Positions 23,516 to 34,930 of a stretch of 64,000 nucleotides of DNA are shown one piece after another. A program made the position numbers and the translations under genes. Source of the DNA: Lethocerus indicus (lineage: Eukaryota; Arthropoda; Insecta; Hemiptera; Belostomatidae); contig JACDQD010000006.1 in NCBI GenBank assembly GCA_019843655.1, positions 25,872,246 to 25,936,245 of the forward strand, read 5' to 3'. The notes beneath the pieces were generated by a model. That model did not search any database and was not told where the DNA came from. It saw nothing but the letters and a program-made list of their open reading frames with translations. The stretch's first letter is position 1, and each line of letters opens with the position of its first letter.

Positions 23516-26500
23516 GTCTCGCCAGCGTCCTGTCTGTAGCACAGGACCAAATTACCAAGTGGGATATCGCTTAATTATTTCCTAAATGATAACTCTACTT
23601 TTCGCCTATTTTTATTAAACGTTGCATCAAATAATTCAATATTCCCAATATCGCGTCATTAGTAATGAATAATATGGCGCGATTCTACATTAATTTTAAT
23701 AACCGGGGCTGACCATTAACAATTGTCGGTTCAACAAATTATAACAAAACCTGATATTTCCTATATTGTCGTCGGAAATTCAAATTAATCAAAGGTTAGC
23801 AAATATATTTGTACATAAATACGCTATGCATTTTCCCCCGGGGATATTCTGATTTTTAAAAATAATTCCCCCTCCCTTCCACGGGTCTATTATAAAATTA
23901 ATTAATTAACTTTAATTCGAAATCCGGAACCGAAATTGAATTCGTGGACATACGAGCGAGGCGGTGAAAGGGAAATTTCGGAAATAAATAGAGGGAACGA
24001 CACGGTGGGAGTGGATTTCGCTAGCGTTTAAAAGCCAATTGAATAATTGTAGTCACAATACGGGGGACATATTTTTGCACGGTAACGATGATTTATTTGA
24101 AATTCCTCCGGTTATTTATTAAACCTCGATATGTTGCGAGGACAAATTCAACACACTTGCGAAAATAACTGAGTGGATTTTATCCGAATCAGAGTCTGTT
24201 ATCCTGCATTATGATGGCTTTTTTCTAATCAAACGTAAAATCCTGCTTGTTCGTCTCGTTAAGGGGCAATATTTTGATGCCTCTTAAATCGATTTCAGCA
24301 TGAAATGAAATAGCAACAAGAGTTTATTTTCATGGATTCATTGCGGTCCATATTTGCGGTGGTTCAGTAACTTTCTGACGCAATGCTACCGACGATGGGG
24401 TAAGCTCGAAGAATAATGCTAATGAAGGCGTAGGCCTCCGAGAGTTGAGCTATTCCACACCGAAATCAATTTTGCATTCAAAATATATTCACGAGTCTGT
24501 ATCGATCCTTCGTCCTGTCTAGGCCGCTACTATTGTCTACAAAATTGTCCCTTAGTTATAGAATACTTTGAAAGATCTCAGATTTTTCCTCGGTGTTAAC
24601 ACCGTGCGAACAGAAAATTTACAACCATATGAATTGCTTATGAATATCGCTCCTGAAACGTAAGTTTTCACAGCCATATTTGAGATTCAATGCCCGCTAT
24701 AATCTACTAAAATCTTTGTCATAGACTCTAGAAACAAATATTCTATAACATTGTTCAACAATGGAATAAATTTAATATTAAACCCCTAACGTTTTACTTG
24801 TACATGCTCAAAACAATAGTAATTATTTACAGACAAATCGTTTTCACAAATTACCACCGATAATACATATTACTATAAAATGGTATTGTTATTTTTGTTT
24901 TAAATTGAATAATGAGTGAAATTCAAACCTGTCTTTAAAGAAAGGAATTGTAGTGTTTCAAGAATTATATGGCTTATGATGAAATACAGTATTTTTTTAA
25001 GGAATAAATTAGCATTATTATTGCACGAATAATAATATTTATATATAAGTCTGGATATATATTGATTATTTAAATTTTCTCTAAATTAAAAAGTTATATT
25101 ACCTGTGTCTATACTAGTTCTAACGGTGGCCTGAATTGGACGTAAAAACACATAAAGGGTAATGTACTATACCCGGAGACGGTGGACTTTGAACTGGCCG
25201 AGAAAACGAAAATAAGGAAAACAAAATAGGCAGAAAAAGAAAAACGGACAATAAAAGTTGAAGCGGAACAAAAAATAGAATGAAGGGAAAGAGAGGATAA
25301 AAGTTGGGCATCGGTCCGGGGCCTGTCCAAACAAACCGAATTCCAAACCAGAAACAAATAAATAACGAATCTTAGCAACAAAATACAGCCCGGTTTAAGA
25401 AGAAGAGGGGAGAGAGGGAGAAAAAAGAAGGCAAAGAAACCCTCTTGAGTGAATAAGAATCGCGGAATAAGAAACAAGATTCAACGAGACTATAAATTTA
25501 AGAGTTAAAACGGGATCCGACTGAGATTTCTAGAATTAAAACAATTTTCTTTTAAAACATCCCGCCGCTCTTCCACAACGCGGAAAATCTAGCCTTTGTG
25601 CCCAAGATATACCCACTTCACTCGTCTATTTGAGTCTTAACATGGACAGAGTATCGGATTTTCACCGAGGTCAGTAGCATTTTATCGGATGTGTTAACCG
25701 ATGTCTCACTCTCACCAAACTGTAGCCCGAAAATGTTATTGAATTTAATTATTCGTTAATTATTAATATCGAATTTATTTAATAGACTTATTTTCCTGAT
25801 AAAATGAAACCAGGTATTTTCATTAAAGAGACAGTAGGTTAAAGAAATATTGTCTAAATCCTGAATTTTTATTCTGCTAAAAATATGTAAGATAACTCAA
25901 CAAAAATTATCGTGCATTTATCGGTATTAATTTTAAACTGGATAGAAATTTCTATCAAAACGCGACGTTTAATGTAATGGTTTGGAATGAAACCACAACA
26001 TGAATTGTCCACTCGCAGAAATTAATCCAGGCAGAGTTTGGACTGAAAAACTCTAGTTGTTAATTTATAAAGCTCGCCTCGCTGTGTTTGCCTCCTGAAA
26101 TATTCATTCGATTTTTAAACGATCAATTAAGTTGTATATAAAAACGTTTCTCTTGAGTTTTGTTGAAAAAAGAAAAAATTCTAAGTCAGGCGGACCCGAT
26201 AGACAAGTCTGAAGTCCGTATAAATCATATAATTCATTTGAAATTACTGAATTCTGCATTTCGCCGAATAATCATTCGCCTTTTTTCCCCATAAGCAGTT
26301 AATTTATTATTTTATAATTATCATGTAAAACCGTCTAAGACCGTGTAAGAACCGACTTAAAATTCATAAATAAAATTTGGGATATAATATAATAGGTATG
26401 GATTGGAAGATAATTTAGGTTAGCTTAGAGTTATTATTAAAATTACATAATTTTTTGTTAAAATATTGATCGATCAACATGTTTCTCTATACGTTATTTT

Positions 26501-28510
26501 AATACTCTTCAATGTACCTTTTCCGTACGGTTATGAACCTATTACCTGTTTTTTAATTGAATATTTTTGAAAATATTTGAATATTTTCTGCCGAAGTATT
26601 TACCGAAAAATGTCGGCCGGCCTAATTTGTGTCAGGTATTGGATGTGGTACTCGATGACCGGCCAACTTGGGACGGGGCCGGTATTCATCAAGTTTTACC
26701 GGCCGGCGGTACGAAGAAAATATGACGAATGAATATCAAGATAAGTGGCCTCTCTTTTTTTCAACGGCCCATTTACCGGCGGAGCGATAGCCGACAGACA
26801 AAAGGAGGCTTTCATTGTTCCTGGGCCCGACACAGGTGGCCCGGAAGCTGACCGGAGAGAAAAAAGAGAATATTATTTTGGTATTAAACTGGATAAAAAA
26901 AAGTTCAATTCGCTTCTTATAAGGGCAATATCCGTTGTGTAATACTCGGTCTGTATACGCGCGGTAGTAATTGGGTTTCTTCCATTTGATGTTTATAGCC
27001 CGGGTGGAGGGGTTGGGGGGTAGTTTATGATTTTCCAAGTAACAACGAAATAGAAAAAAAACTTCAAAGTTTAATTAAACGAAAGTTCTGCCCATTAGAA
27101 ACAGCGGGGTGTTCAGTGTAACGCCTGTAGTTTTAATCAACAAGATTGCCTTATTTTTTTTAATACTCTTAGAATATCGTAGGCAATATACAAATATTCG
27201 ATAATGGATAAAATTCGGTCTGACATTTTATAGACATAGAATTTTGAACTTAATTATTCTAGTTTTATGGATAAGGATTTAATAATCCGGAAAGAACCTA
27301 AATTATAGCAGGTCCTAATCCCCGGTGATTTAGGTGCCTTTCAATTAATTTCTTCTTAATTTTTTTAATGGATTTTTAACTTTTTATATAGAAGCCACTT
27401 GTATTTGGGAGTGGCACATTTGAGATTGTTTAAAGGCCACAACTGTGCAGCACTGAATTTTATTTTTGCGCTTTTCTCTATTTCAAGTAAATCCCCTCGA
27501 TTAATCTGCATAAATTGTAATTGAAAGAAAGTTAATACAAATTAAAAAAAATAAAACTATATTTTGACATTATACCGGACTTCAGCATATAACAATAATT
27601 TATATGATGAAGGTTTAATTGGCGATTAAACTGGGGAAAAAACATTGACCCTTCTAACAATTAATTTGCAGCGATGTAAGCAGATTTTAATATTATGGAA
27701 ATGAACCAAAAGTTCGTGACTTTTTGTTTTTATTTTTATATTTACAATTTTTCCAAATCGCCTACACAAATTAGGCAAGGAGGATTTATTGAATTAAGAT
27801 AGATCATTTATAAGATAGATTATTTAATTCCAGGATTTTTTTGAGGATACTCCTAGGATTTGGAATGTCTCAACCGGCCTATTCGATCTTAAGCAAAACG
27901 TGTTTTGCTTTTTTTTTATAATAGTGGGGCAGTTTCACTTAACACGTGTTTTTTTCTCTCTCGTCCACAATGCAATGTCAGAACCCTCTTCTTTAAATAC
28001 TCCCTGGCGATACTATCAGACATATTATCCGATTACTAACATTGGGCCAGTAAAAGCCTGTTTAAATATTTTATAGGTAAATATTGATAATATGACTTAT
28101 TATTAATATTTTATCACACCCTATTTCGTTGTTTATATTCATTGATGGATATACCTAAATAGCTCTTACTTATCTCAAGTTTCAAGAGGCAATTTCTTTT
28201 AAGTTCGAAGCATATGGCCATATCTTTTCAAAGACGTTAATAATTACTAAAACGTAATTTTCCAAAAACGCTTATGGTTATAGCTGTAAATATATTGTCA
28301 TATTGAAAATAGGTTATCCTTACGAGAATTATAATGAAATTGTTACAATTTTAGCGCGGGGATAAATGGGATTTCTTCAATTCGCGCCTTTTATTTATGT
28401 TCGAATGGATAATTCCGCTTTATTTTGTCGTTTAATGTTGCTGAATTTGAATCGTATGTCTAAGTTTGTTATATGGCATGTTACGGTAAACAGGTTACCT
28501 ACTGAGGGAA
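23516..28510. other. Gene-free block
   Basis: No supported gene. Mostly AT-rich. The frames at 25109-25477 (Phe/Leu/Ser-rich) and 26736-27038 do not resemble known proteins. A 14-bp palindrome CGGTGTTAACACCG is at 24591-24604. A weak core-like string (GCTACCGACGATGGGG) at about 24384-24399 was not counted. Confidence 0.5.
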
Positions 28511-28511
28511 T

Positions 28512-28550
28512 GTTACTGAGACTGGCGAAGAGCCGAAACCGCAATAGACC
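28512..28550 (+). repeat. Solo copy of element core, decayed
   Basis: GTTACTGAGACTGGCGAAGA is followed by GCCGAAACCGCAATAGACC. Helix II (GGC/GCC) and GAAACC remain; the catalytic box and GGTC are mutated. Confidence 0.6.
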
Positions 28551-28740
28551 AACGAGCGGTGGGGGGAGGTCACAAGGGATCATTTAATAATCTCAGCCCT
28601 TAACTGGAGGCGATGCGTGGGGTTGGAAATATCGGTAATTTCCTTCTGGAAAAAGCTCGCGAGATTAAAAAAATGTATTGTATTAGCCAGAATGTGGTCG
28701 GGGTAGCTGGGTTTTGTACAGGCGCCATAGTCCAATAGCG

Positions 28741-28788
28741 ACCCCCCCTCCTTCACCCTCTCTCTATCCCTCCCTCCCTCCCTCTCGG
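28741..28788. repeat. CT-rich low-complexity tract
   Basis: Imperfect CTCT and CCCT repeats following a run of seven C. They explain the Arg/Glu-rich minus-strand frame over them. Confidence 0.8.
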
Positions 28789-28814
28789 GCACACAGCACA
28801 CGGGCCCCTGATCT

Positions 28815-28863
28815 ACTACTAGTTAAAGATGGCGGAGTGTAACACGCTCAACCAAAACCGGTC
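28815..28863 (+). repeat. Solo copy of element core, decayed
   Basis: CTACTAGTTAAAGATGGCGG, then an expanded middle, then CCAAAACCGGTCC. Order is kept but the spacing is enlarged. Confidence 0.4.
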
Positions 28864-29090
28864 CCCCGTCCTCACCCGAACCCATATATACGCCGCTCCA
28901 ATCGGATTACTTCAGAGGACCATTGAACCTTACTCCCCTGCCCTAGGCTCGCTTTTTCCTATATATGCATAAACTAGAATTACAACAACCGGTGTTTGTG
29001 TCCATTGTATTGACCGACCCGATTCGTAAAATACGGCGTCAGAAATACCGGAGGAAACGAATATATTCGTAAAATAATAAACGTTCAAAT

Positions 29091-29255
29091 ACCGTAGATT
29101 TCCTGTGTTTCTCTCTCCACGCTGTTTTAATCTTTTGCTAGACCGGTTTCGGCCGCTCGCCACCTTCAGTAGCGGTGTCAGTCACTTTGGATGTTTTTGG
29201 GCATCCTCACTGCACTGTCACTATCAGTTTTGGTGGTTGTTCGGTATTCTAAACA
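29091..29255 (-). mobile_element. Fold-back element, copy 5 (short form)
   Basis: About 165 bp in reverse orientation. It starts at ACCGTAGATTT, has an arm with a well-kept core on the minus strand (29137-29173; the box reads CTGAAGG instead of CTGAAGA), then GTCACTTTGG...GCATCCTCACTGCACTGTCAC, and ends in the tail remnant GGTATTCTAAAC. TTCAAAT flanks both sides (29084-29090 and 29256-29262), and the longer flanks agree with one mismatch, giving a 7-10 bp duplication. Confidence 0.7.
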
Positions 29256-29767
29256 TTCAAATGTTTAATGTTTGAAATTACATAATCCTAGCGGAGTTAT
29301 TAGCTTTTTCAAATAATATCAGCTATTTTCTCATTGGAAAATAGGCCGAAAATTAATTTCTGTAAAATATCCTTTCCGCCCTAGAGGGACTTGAAAAACT
29401 GAGAATGAAACATTCGCCGTAAACTGAATTAACGTACCAATATCGAGGGTGTAGTTAAGAGTGAAGTCGGAATTGCCAACGCGGGCAACAAACACGCCTA
29501 AGTGCCTGACCGTGTGAATATTGACGACGGAGCAGCATGTGTGGTTCTCTCACGGAGTAACATGGTCGCCCTCCTAGTGCCGGTATCGGCAGTATGTATG
29601 CCGAGTACAATAGTACGGCCTATTCCCCCAATAGCCACAGACCGGTTTTTCGTCTATTATAAACAGCCACACCCTAGTTACATTGCATTGAATTGAAGTC
29701 TTCGGCTATATCTAAAGTACACATGTGAGAAAATATAATTGAGAAAATGCGAAATAGTTATTTAAAC

Positions 29768-29982
29768 CGAAGGAATACCTGTTTTGTGGTCTGCGAGGGG
29801 TTGGAATACCGTAGATTTCGTGTGTTTCTGGTCTTTTGCTAGACCGGTTTCGGCCCCTCGCTATCTTCAGTCGCTTCTACAAGTGACAGTGACAGTGCAT
29901 TGAGGATGGCCAAAAAACATCCAAAGTGCCAAAAGTGACTAACACCGCTACTAAACAGAGGAGACAGAAACACAAGCCTACT
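29768..29982 (+). mobile_element. Fold-back element, copy 6 (right core deleted)
   Basis: The left tail GGAATACCTGTTTTGTGG is followed by the left arm with a minus-strand core at about 29838-29873. Then comes GTGACAGTGACAGTGC...CATCCAAAGTGCCAAAAGTG. The right arm jumps from CACCGCTACT straight to AGAGGAGACAGAAACACAAG, so the right-hand hammerhead-like core is lost. The right end is mutated (CTACTGT in place of CTACGGT). No clear target duplication, so the outer coordinates are approximate. Confidence 0.7.
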
Positions 29983-30162
29983 GTCGAAAAACTGCTGTCG
30001 ACTTGAACTCTACACTTAATCTACCCCAATATGACCCTAGGGCTATATATTTATGAAAGACTGAAAATCAAACTTTCTCAGTGAAGTCAAAGGCAAACGG
30101 TTTTAGATTTAGTTGAGTTAATCCCCCCTTGTTGAAGTTTCCCCACTGTACTGTTCATGAAA

Positions 30163-30200
30163 TGCTACTGACGACGATACTGAAGCCGAATCCGGCCTAG
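30163..30200 (+). repeat. Solo copy of element core, decayed
   Basis: GCTACTGACGACGATACTGA is followed by AGCCGAATCCGGCCTAG. Helix I strands GCTA and CTAG, the CTGACGA box and the order of parts remain; GAAACC has become GAATCC. Confidence 0.5.
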
Positions 30201-31240
30201 AGGAATAACCCAGTGGTTAACGGAGTTTCATAAATATATTATAGAAAATATTCGGGTCTATATTCCAGTCTTTTTGGAAGTTTAAATCCGGCTGTTATTA
30301 TGTTGATTATGTTGTTCGCATAGACGGATAACCGATCGCTCGCCAGTATCGATTGGTAACACTAGCCGAGACGTGAACATAGGCCGTGTGTGTGAACAAT
30401 GCGGAGAATATTCAAGTTTAGATTCGGACCTAGTTAACTGTATACTGCTTTCAGAGTGACCGTCAATTTTACAACTCAGTGCTGACAGGACGCTCAGTTT
30501 TATTGTTCGAATCGTGACTGGTAATTAGCGCGTTTTTGAAATGTTGGGTTTTCGGCAAACTTCAGATCACTTCGCAAGAATTTGAACGAAATCGCCGTTT
30601 TATTAATCCCTCATACTATAGAATGCACATGACGCGTTTGTTTGAGCTTCTATTTGAAAGAGAAATAACATTTGAAACTTTAATATACTTTACTTTCAGT
30701 AAATTTTAGAGCGTTATAAGTATTTATATAAATTTTACTATTTGGGAACTCTCCTTAAATTGTTTTCTATAAAGAATTCTGGAGACTCTACGTCCCCCCT
30801 TCAGATACTTTCCATAGGGTGAACTGAATATAACATATTATAATGAAAACAAACATTAAGACTTTGAAATCATTCTCAGGCTTCAATTTTTGAAAAAAAC
30901 AAGGAAATATTTGTTCGATATAACATTTAACATAATTTCATAATATCTGTAATATATATATTGCATGATTTGTGCTCATTTGAGATCCCTTGTACTCTAA
31001 TTCCATCATAATTCCGATATTTGTAAAATAAAACATTTTTACTTGGTTCATGTTCCAAAACGTCGAACGATTGCACCTTTAGTTAAAAGTATTTGATGAC
31101 CAACAGCTACTTCTGCACTTACATTATATGGTGATGTTGACATGTAATGTTAACACAGGTTAACTCCTATATTTGTTTCAACATTTTGTAAATTGGCAAC
31201 TGGCAAATTAACACTATTGGATTAATTAACATGAATTTGT
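30200..31240. other. Gene-free block
   Basis: No supported coding region, RNA gene or transposon end. AT-rich sequence. Confidence 0.5.
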
Positions 31241-31421
31241 ATTATAAACTAAAGTTCCTCGTTCGCCAAAGTACCGTCTCTGGCAGTTCTATTGTTTATA
31301 TTTATTAAATATACAAAAAAATATATTTCTGACAATATTTCGGGTGCATTCAGGGCCGAAATGTCGTTCATAATTTTGATAGTTGTGCACGATAGACAGT
31401 GCGCAAATTGGGTTAATAATA

Positions 31422-31628
31422 TATCCCCAAAAGTAATCAACATTTTGACTTTGGAATTCGTTTTATTTTGCTAAAAAAGAAACTTTAATTATTAATCTAC
31501 TATATATTCACCAATATTATCAACAACTCTCTGCCAATTTTCCGGCAAATTTTCGATTCCCCTCTTGAAGAACTCCTAGAGACCGAAATACATCTTATCA
31601 AATTGTTGATTACTTTTGGGCACACCTA
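31422..31628 (-). mobile_element. Internally deleted mariner-like transposon
   Basis: Inverted ends CCCCAAAAGTAATCAACA (starting about 31425) and TTGATTACTTTTGGGCACAC (ending near 31624) frame about 200 bp. TA dinucleotides adjoin the ends, as expected for Tc1/mariner. The interior keeps only the 3' end of a transposase gene on the minus strand (see 31492-31572). The left terminal repeat is a few bases shorter than the right. Most of the transposase, including any catalytic Asp residues, is deleted, so the copy is dead. Confidence 0.8.
31492..31572 (-). pseudogene. mariner-like transposase, C-terminal fragment
   Basis: The minus-strand frame reads FFKRGIENLPENWQ..., ending in GEYIVD and a stop. 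The pattern of a short helix, 'LP..W..VV' and a final 'GEYI' is the usual C-terminus of mariner-family transposases. About 26 residues remain of a protein normally near 345 residues. Upstream the frame is replaced by terminal inverted-repeat sequence, which shows an internal deletion that fused the 5' end of the element to the end of the gene. No catalytic domain remains. Confidence 0.85.
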
Positions 31629-32440
31629 ATATTCTGAGCTCATACTCTACATTACTAGAAAATTATTGTACATAACAAATACTCACAGTATACAACTGTT
31701 TACAGCAACATTGCTGAATTCTTGTGCTACTGAGTCCCATAGATTTGTAGAATTGTCGTGTTCCGAATGTTGTAAAACTGAGTTCTAAAAACGTGGACCC
31801 GAAAATAAATATTTTTATAGCGCCTCTCGGTTCGCCGTTCTGAAAACAGTTGTTTCCGCAGACCGACGTCTTTCTCCCGAGCCGGCGTACGGAGGAGGTG
31901 AATTGTCTGGCGAAAATTTGAAACACTGAACGAGGACGAGGAGCGCGGGTGGCGGCTAAGTGGAAACGCCCGCGATCGAGCAGTGGACGGCCCGCCAAAT
32001 AGAACTAGACCTACCCTCCAAAATGTCACCAAACCGTACCAACGGTAACCTCTCTATTTCACAATCCCCTAACATATTACCACAATTAATTACCTTTTTT
32101 GAGTAAATAATCGTTCGAAAAAATAATAAAAATAGATAAAATATAAATTATTTTATATATAGGAAGATATTGTTAGACACACAGGACTATAGACAAAACC
32201 GTTACTTATTAATAAGCTCCTTTAAAGGTATACGGTATAAAAAATATCTATTAGGCAAGATTAGTTTGTTTATAGAAACAAATTATGTATAGACATAATA
32301 AAGTTTATAGAATTAAGTTTAGCTTTGAATAATAAGGAATTAGAGCGTTCAGTTCGTATGATATAGAACAGAATATTACCGTTTATATGAAATGCAAAAA
32401 CAATAAATTTACTAATGGCAACCGACGTTATGTATTTCAG

Positions 32441-32476
32441 GAGCTGCTGGGGGAAAAAGATGCTGAAGGGAAACAG
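32441..32476 (+). other. Candidate micro-exon
   Basis: An acceptor-like TATGTATTTCAG ends at 32440 and is followed by an open 36-base segment that would encode ELLGEKDAEGKQ, ending in CAG|GTCTGG. The donor is weak; the alternative donor CTG|GTGAAAG is six bases further on, and an in-frame TGA follows directly. The peptide is charged and not low-complexity, but I do not recognise it. It could equally be chance. Confidence 0.2.
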
Positions 32477-32870
32477 GTCTGGTGAAAGAATAAATCAGTA
32501 GATAAGTCGTTGAGTTCCGGACGTTCGCAGACAACACAAGCAGGTATTCAAAAAACACAACAGTATGTTTACATAAAGGTGTACATAAGTAAAATTCAAG
32601 GTACAATTTCGTATATGCACAAGCGTAGGATAGTTTTCAGAGTAGTCTCGCTGTAACGCCTGGGATTATAAAATGAGTCATACGCAATAAATATCTGGTC
32701 TAGATTCCAAATCTTATCTGGTCTTACGTCGGGGTTTATCCAAAGTCAAACATTTTATTTCATCTATAACAGTTCCGTATATTTACATAAAATAATGTAG
32801 AAAAATAGGACAAAAAAGTAGCGAACAATTATCGCGTACCTCGTTGTTCTATCTGTATAACTATTTTCCG

Positions 32871-32962
32871 TTCTATCTAACTAATAGATATAATCCTATT
32901 GATATAGATATCAACTAGCTATCTAGATAGGACTATAGATATAGTCCTATTGATATAATCGG
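32871..32962. repeat. Imperfect tandem repeat of an ATAG/CCTATTGATATA unit
   Basis: TATAATCCTATTGATATA and TATAGTCCTATTGATATA occur as near-identical units about 60 bp apart. They are separated by self-complementary GATATAGATATC and CTATCTAGATAGG. This gives a short tandem duplication with hairpin potential. Confidence 0.6.
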
Positions 32963-33159
32963 AATGAGAAAGCCCCAGATTTTCATATTAAATATTTAAA
33001 TATAAACTGAACATTTTTATTTTGCGACGTCAGTTACAACGTACAAATTTACTTATCCACTCTAAACATTCTTTTGTATAAAACATACTATATAAACAAA
33101 ATTCAAAATATATGGGAAAGAAAACATTTCTCAAGTAGTCTGTTACTGAAGTTGTAAAT

Positions 33160-33240
33160 AGCTTGTACAGACTGAATTCTCTTAGAGAATGGAAATTATT
33201 GTTTCTTTTGTTTCGCTAAAAAGACCGCTACACGGATTTA
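33160..33240 (+). repeat. Unnamed short repeat, copy A
   Basis: Shares about 75 bp with 34520-34593: ACTGAATTCTC, TTAGAGAAT, TTTCTTTTGTTTCGCT, AAAAG and GCTACACGGATT in the same order. GAATTCTCTTAGAGAAT is a near-palindrome. Function and termini are unknown. Confidence 0.65.
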
Positions 33241-34519
33241 TTTTTCTAGCATTTGCATGCGTATTACCAATGTACATTTAAAATGCATATTAAATTCCAT
33301 TGTCGTTGTAACATTTTAGAAAGGGAAAGATAATTAAATTGTTTGTGCCTTTTTCTACACCCGATAATAGTGGTCATTAATATCGTAGAAAAAATGACTT
33401 TTAATGGCAATTAAAATGTTTAAATACAAGTAGGATTATTTAACAGTTTATAGTTCCAGAAATATTTAAAAAATATATTCATAATTGGCACTATATTGGA
33501 TAAATGTTGCTTATTTATACAGAAGGTTGAGTATTCTCTCATGTATTAGATGTCATTTATCCGGCCCACGATATAGTTTCATTTATAAATATACTGTTCT
33601 CGTGTTAAACATGCGACCTTTTCTTGTAATACTGCAATTTGTAATTGCTCTTAAATTATTGCTTTCTAAACTTTTCTAATACCCGTACAGTATTTTGCCA
33701 GTAAACGTCTCAATTTTCTAAAAACTATTCCCGTACATAATTGAATTAATAATTTATTTAAAAATATTCCTCGCCGGTAATACTATCCGCGAGGCAAATT
33801 TATCTGTACAAGTAAATATAAATATGTTCGAAGTCGCGAAACAAATTTATGGCCGTGAAAATGAGCGCATTGAAATACTAAATCATGGTACAGGTCTCGT
33901 AAATAATTGAAATAAATTAATTCTTGTCAACGTCAATAGGTTTCCGTAGGAAAAATTAACGATTTTCGATATCTAGACCGTTCTTTATTTCGGGTGTCTG
34001 ATATAGAAAATCGTGAACAATTTATGGATGTTACCTTTCAGGGAGAATCAGCGAATAATTCAAACGCGTTGCAAATCTTTTTATGGAGCGTTAGAGAGAG
34101 GGAAACTTGAATAAATGAGGATCGGTTCGCATTAACACAAATGATTTAGAACACCACTGTCGCAAACATCGCCTGCGCCTGCCTAATAACAACTTAATTA
34201 TTAGAGACGTCGTCGTCGTTTGAAACGCACTTTTTTCTTTCCCTTTTCCGTTCGAAAATTTATGAATCGTGTTCCCTTCGTCGTCGCTTGGGTTTTTTTT
34301 TTCTTCCAATATCAGGCCTACTGTGGTACACCCTGTAAAACTGTACTTATACCACTTGTACTTAACATGGTCGGTGAAACCGGTTCGAATCAATGTAAGC
34401 ATTTTATTCAGTTGAGCAGCATGTATTGCTCCAAAAATTGTCTTTTAAACTTTCAAATAAAAATATAGGGAGAAAAACATCTAGAAAAGTGTTAACTGTA
34501 GTTGCATGTAACGAGCATA

Positions 34520-34593
34520 GAGACTGCAAACTGAATTCTCCTTAGAGAATTAAAATTTCTTTTGTTTCGCTGAAAAGTCTGCTACACGGATTA
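34520..34593 (+). repeat. Unnamed short repeat, copy B
   Basis: Diverged second copy of 33160-33240. It lies immediately before the sushi-like relic (34640 onward), so the pair may be parts of a duplicated exon or a small mobile element. No frame is shared well enough to decide. Confidence 0.6.
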
Positions 34594-34639
34594 CAGAGAT
34601 AATTCCTAGTGTTATAGAAACAGAAATTAAGATAGTAAT

Positions 34640-34930
34640 GTTATAACTTATTGTATGGCAATTCGGATTGAATGTTATCAAAATCATTGATGGAAAATGG
34701 GTTACTCTTCCAATATGTGCTTATAGTGATAGTTATCAACAAATTTGTCCAGAATCAAATTTATTTATCAGAAATATGAACAAAAATAATTGTACAATTC
34801 ATCATCCAATTTATAATTATGGGAATTTACAAATAAAACTTTCATTTCTTTGTCGCATATGGTTAGTCAGCTGGTGGAATGTTCTTGTTGATGGAATGAA
34901 AAGATGGATCAGTTTATTGGTTGAATGATA
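34640..34930 (+). pseudogene. Sushi/CCP-domain-like relic, frameshifted
   Basis: One frame gives VITYC followed by ...ECYQNH. A shift of one base then gives DGKWVTLPICA, the classic end of a sushi (complement control protein) module with its W and final C. The same frame continues CPES...NCTIHHPIYNYGNLQIKLSFLCR, which resembles the first half of a second module. This is followed after another shift by QLVECSC and a W. CCP modules occur in secreted and adhesion proteins. At least two frameshifts and in-frame stops break the relic, and the following frame to 35157 has no recognised domain. Similarity is judged by eye only. Confidence 0.35.

Larger units (their letters stand above)
31640..34500. 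other. Gene-free block
   Basis: No supported gene apart from a possible micro-exon (32441-32476). The overlapping minus frames at 31663-32032 (Arg/Ser-rich) have no recognised domain. AT-rich thereafter. Confidence 0.5.

Noticed and set aside
24384..24402. GCTACCGACGATGGGG as another element core
   Set aside because: Only the first half resembles the motif and no GAAACCGGTC half follows, so it was not counted.
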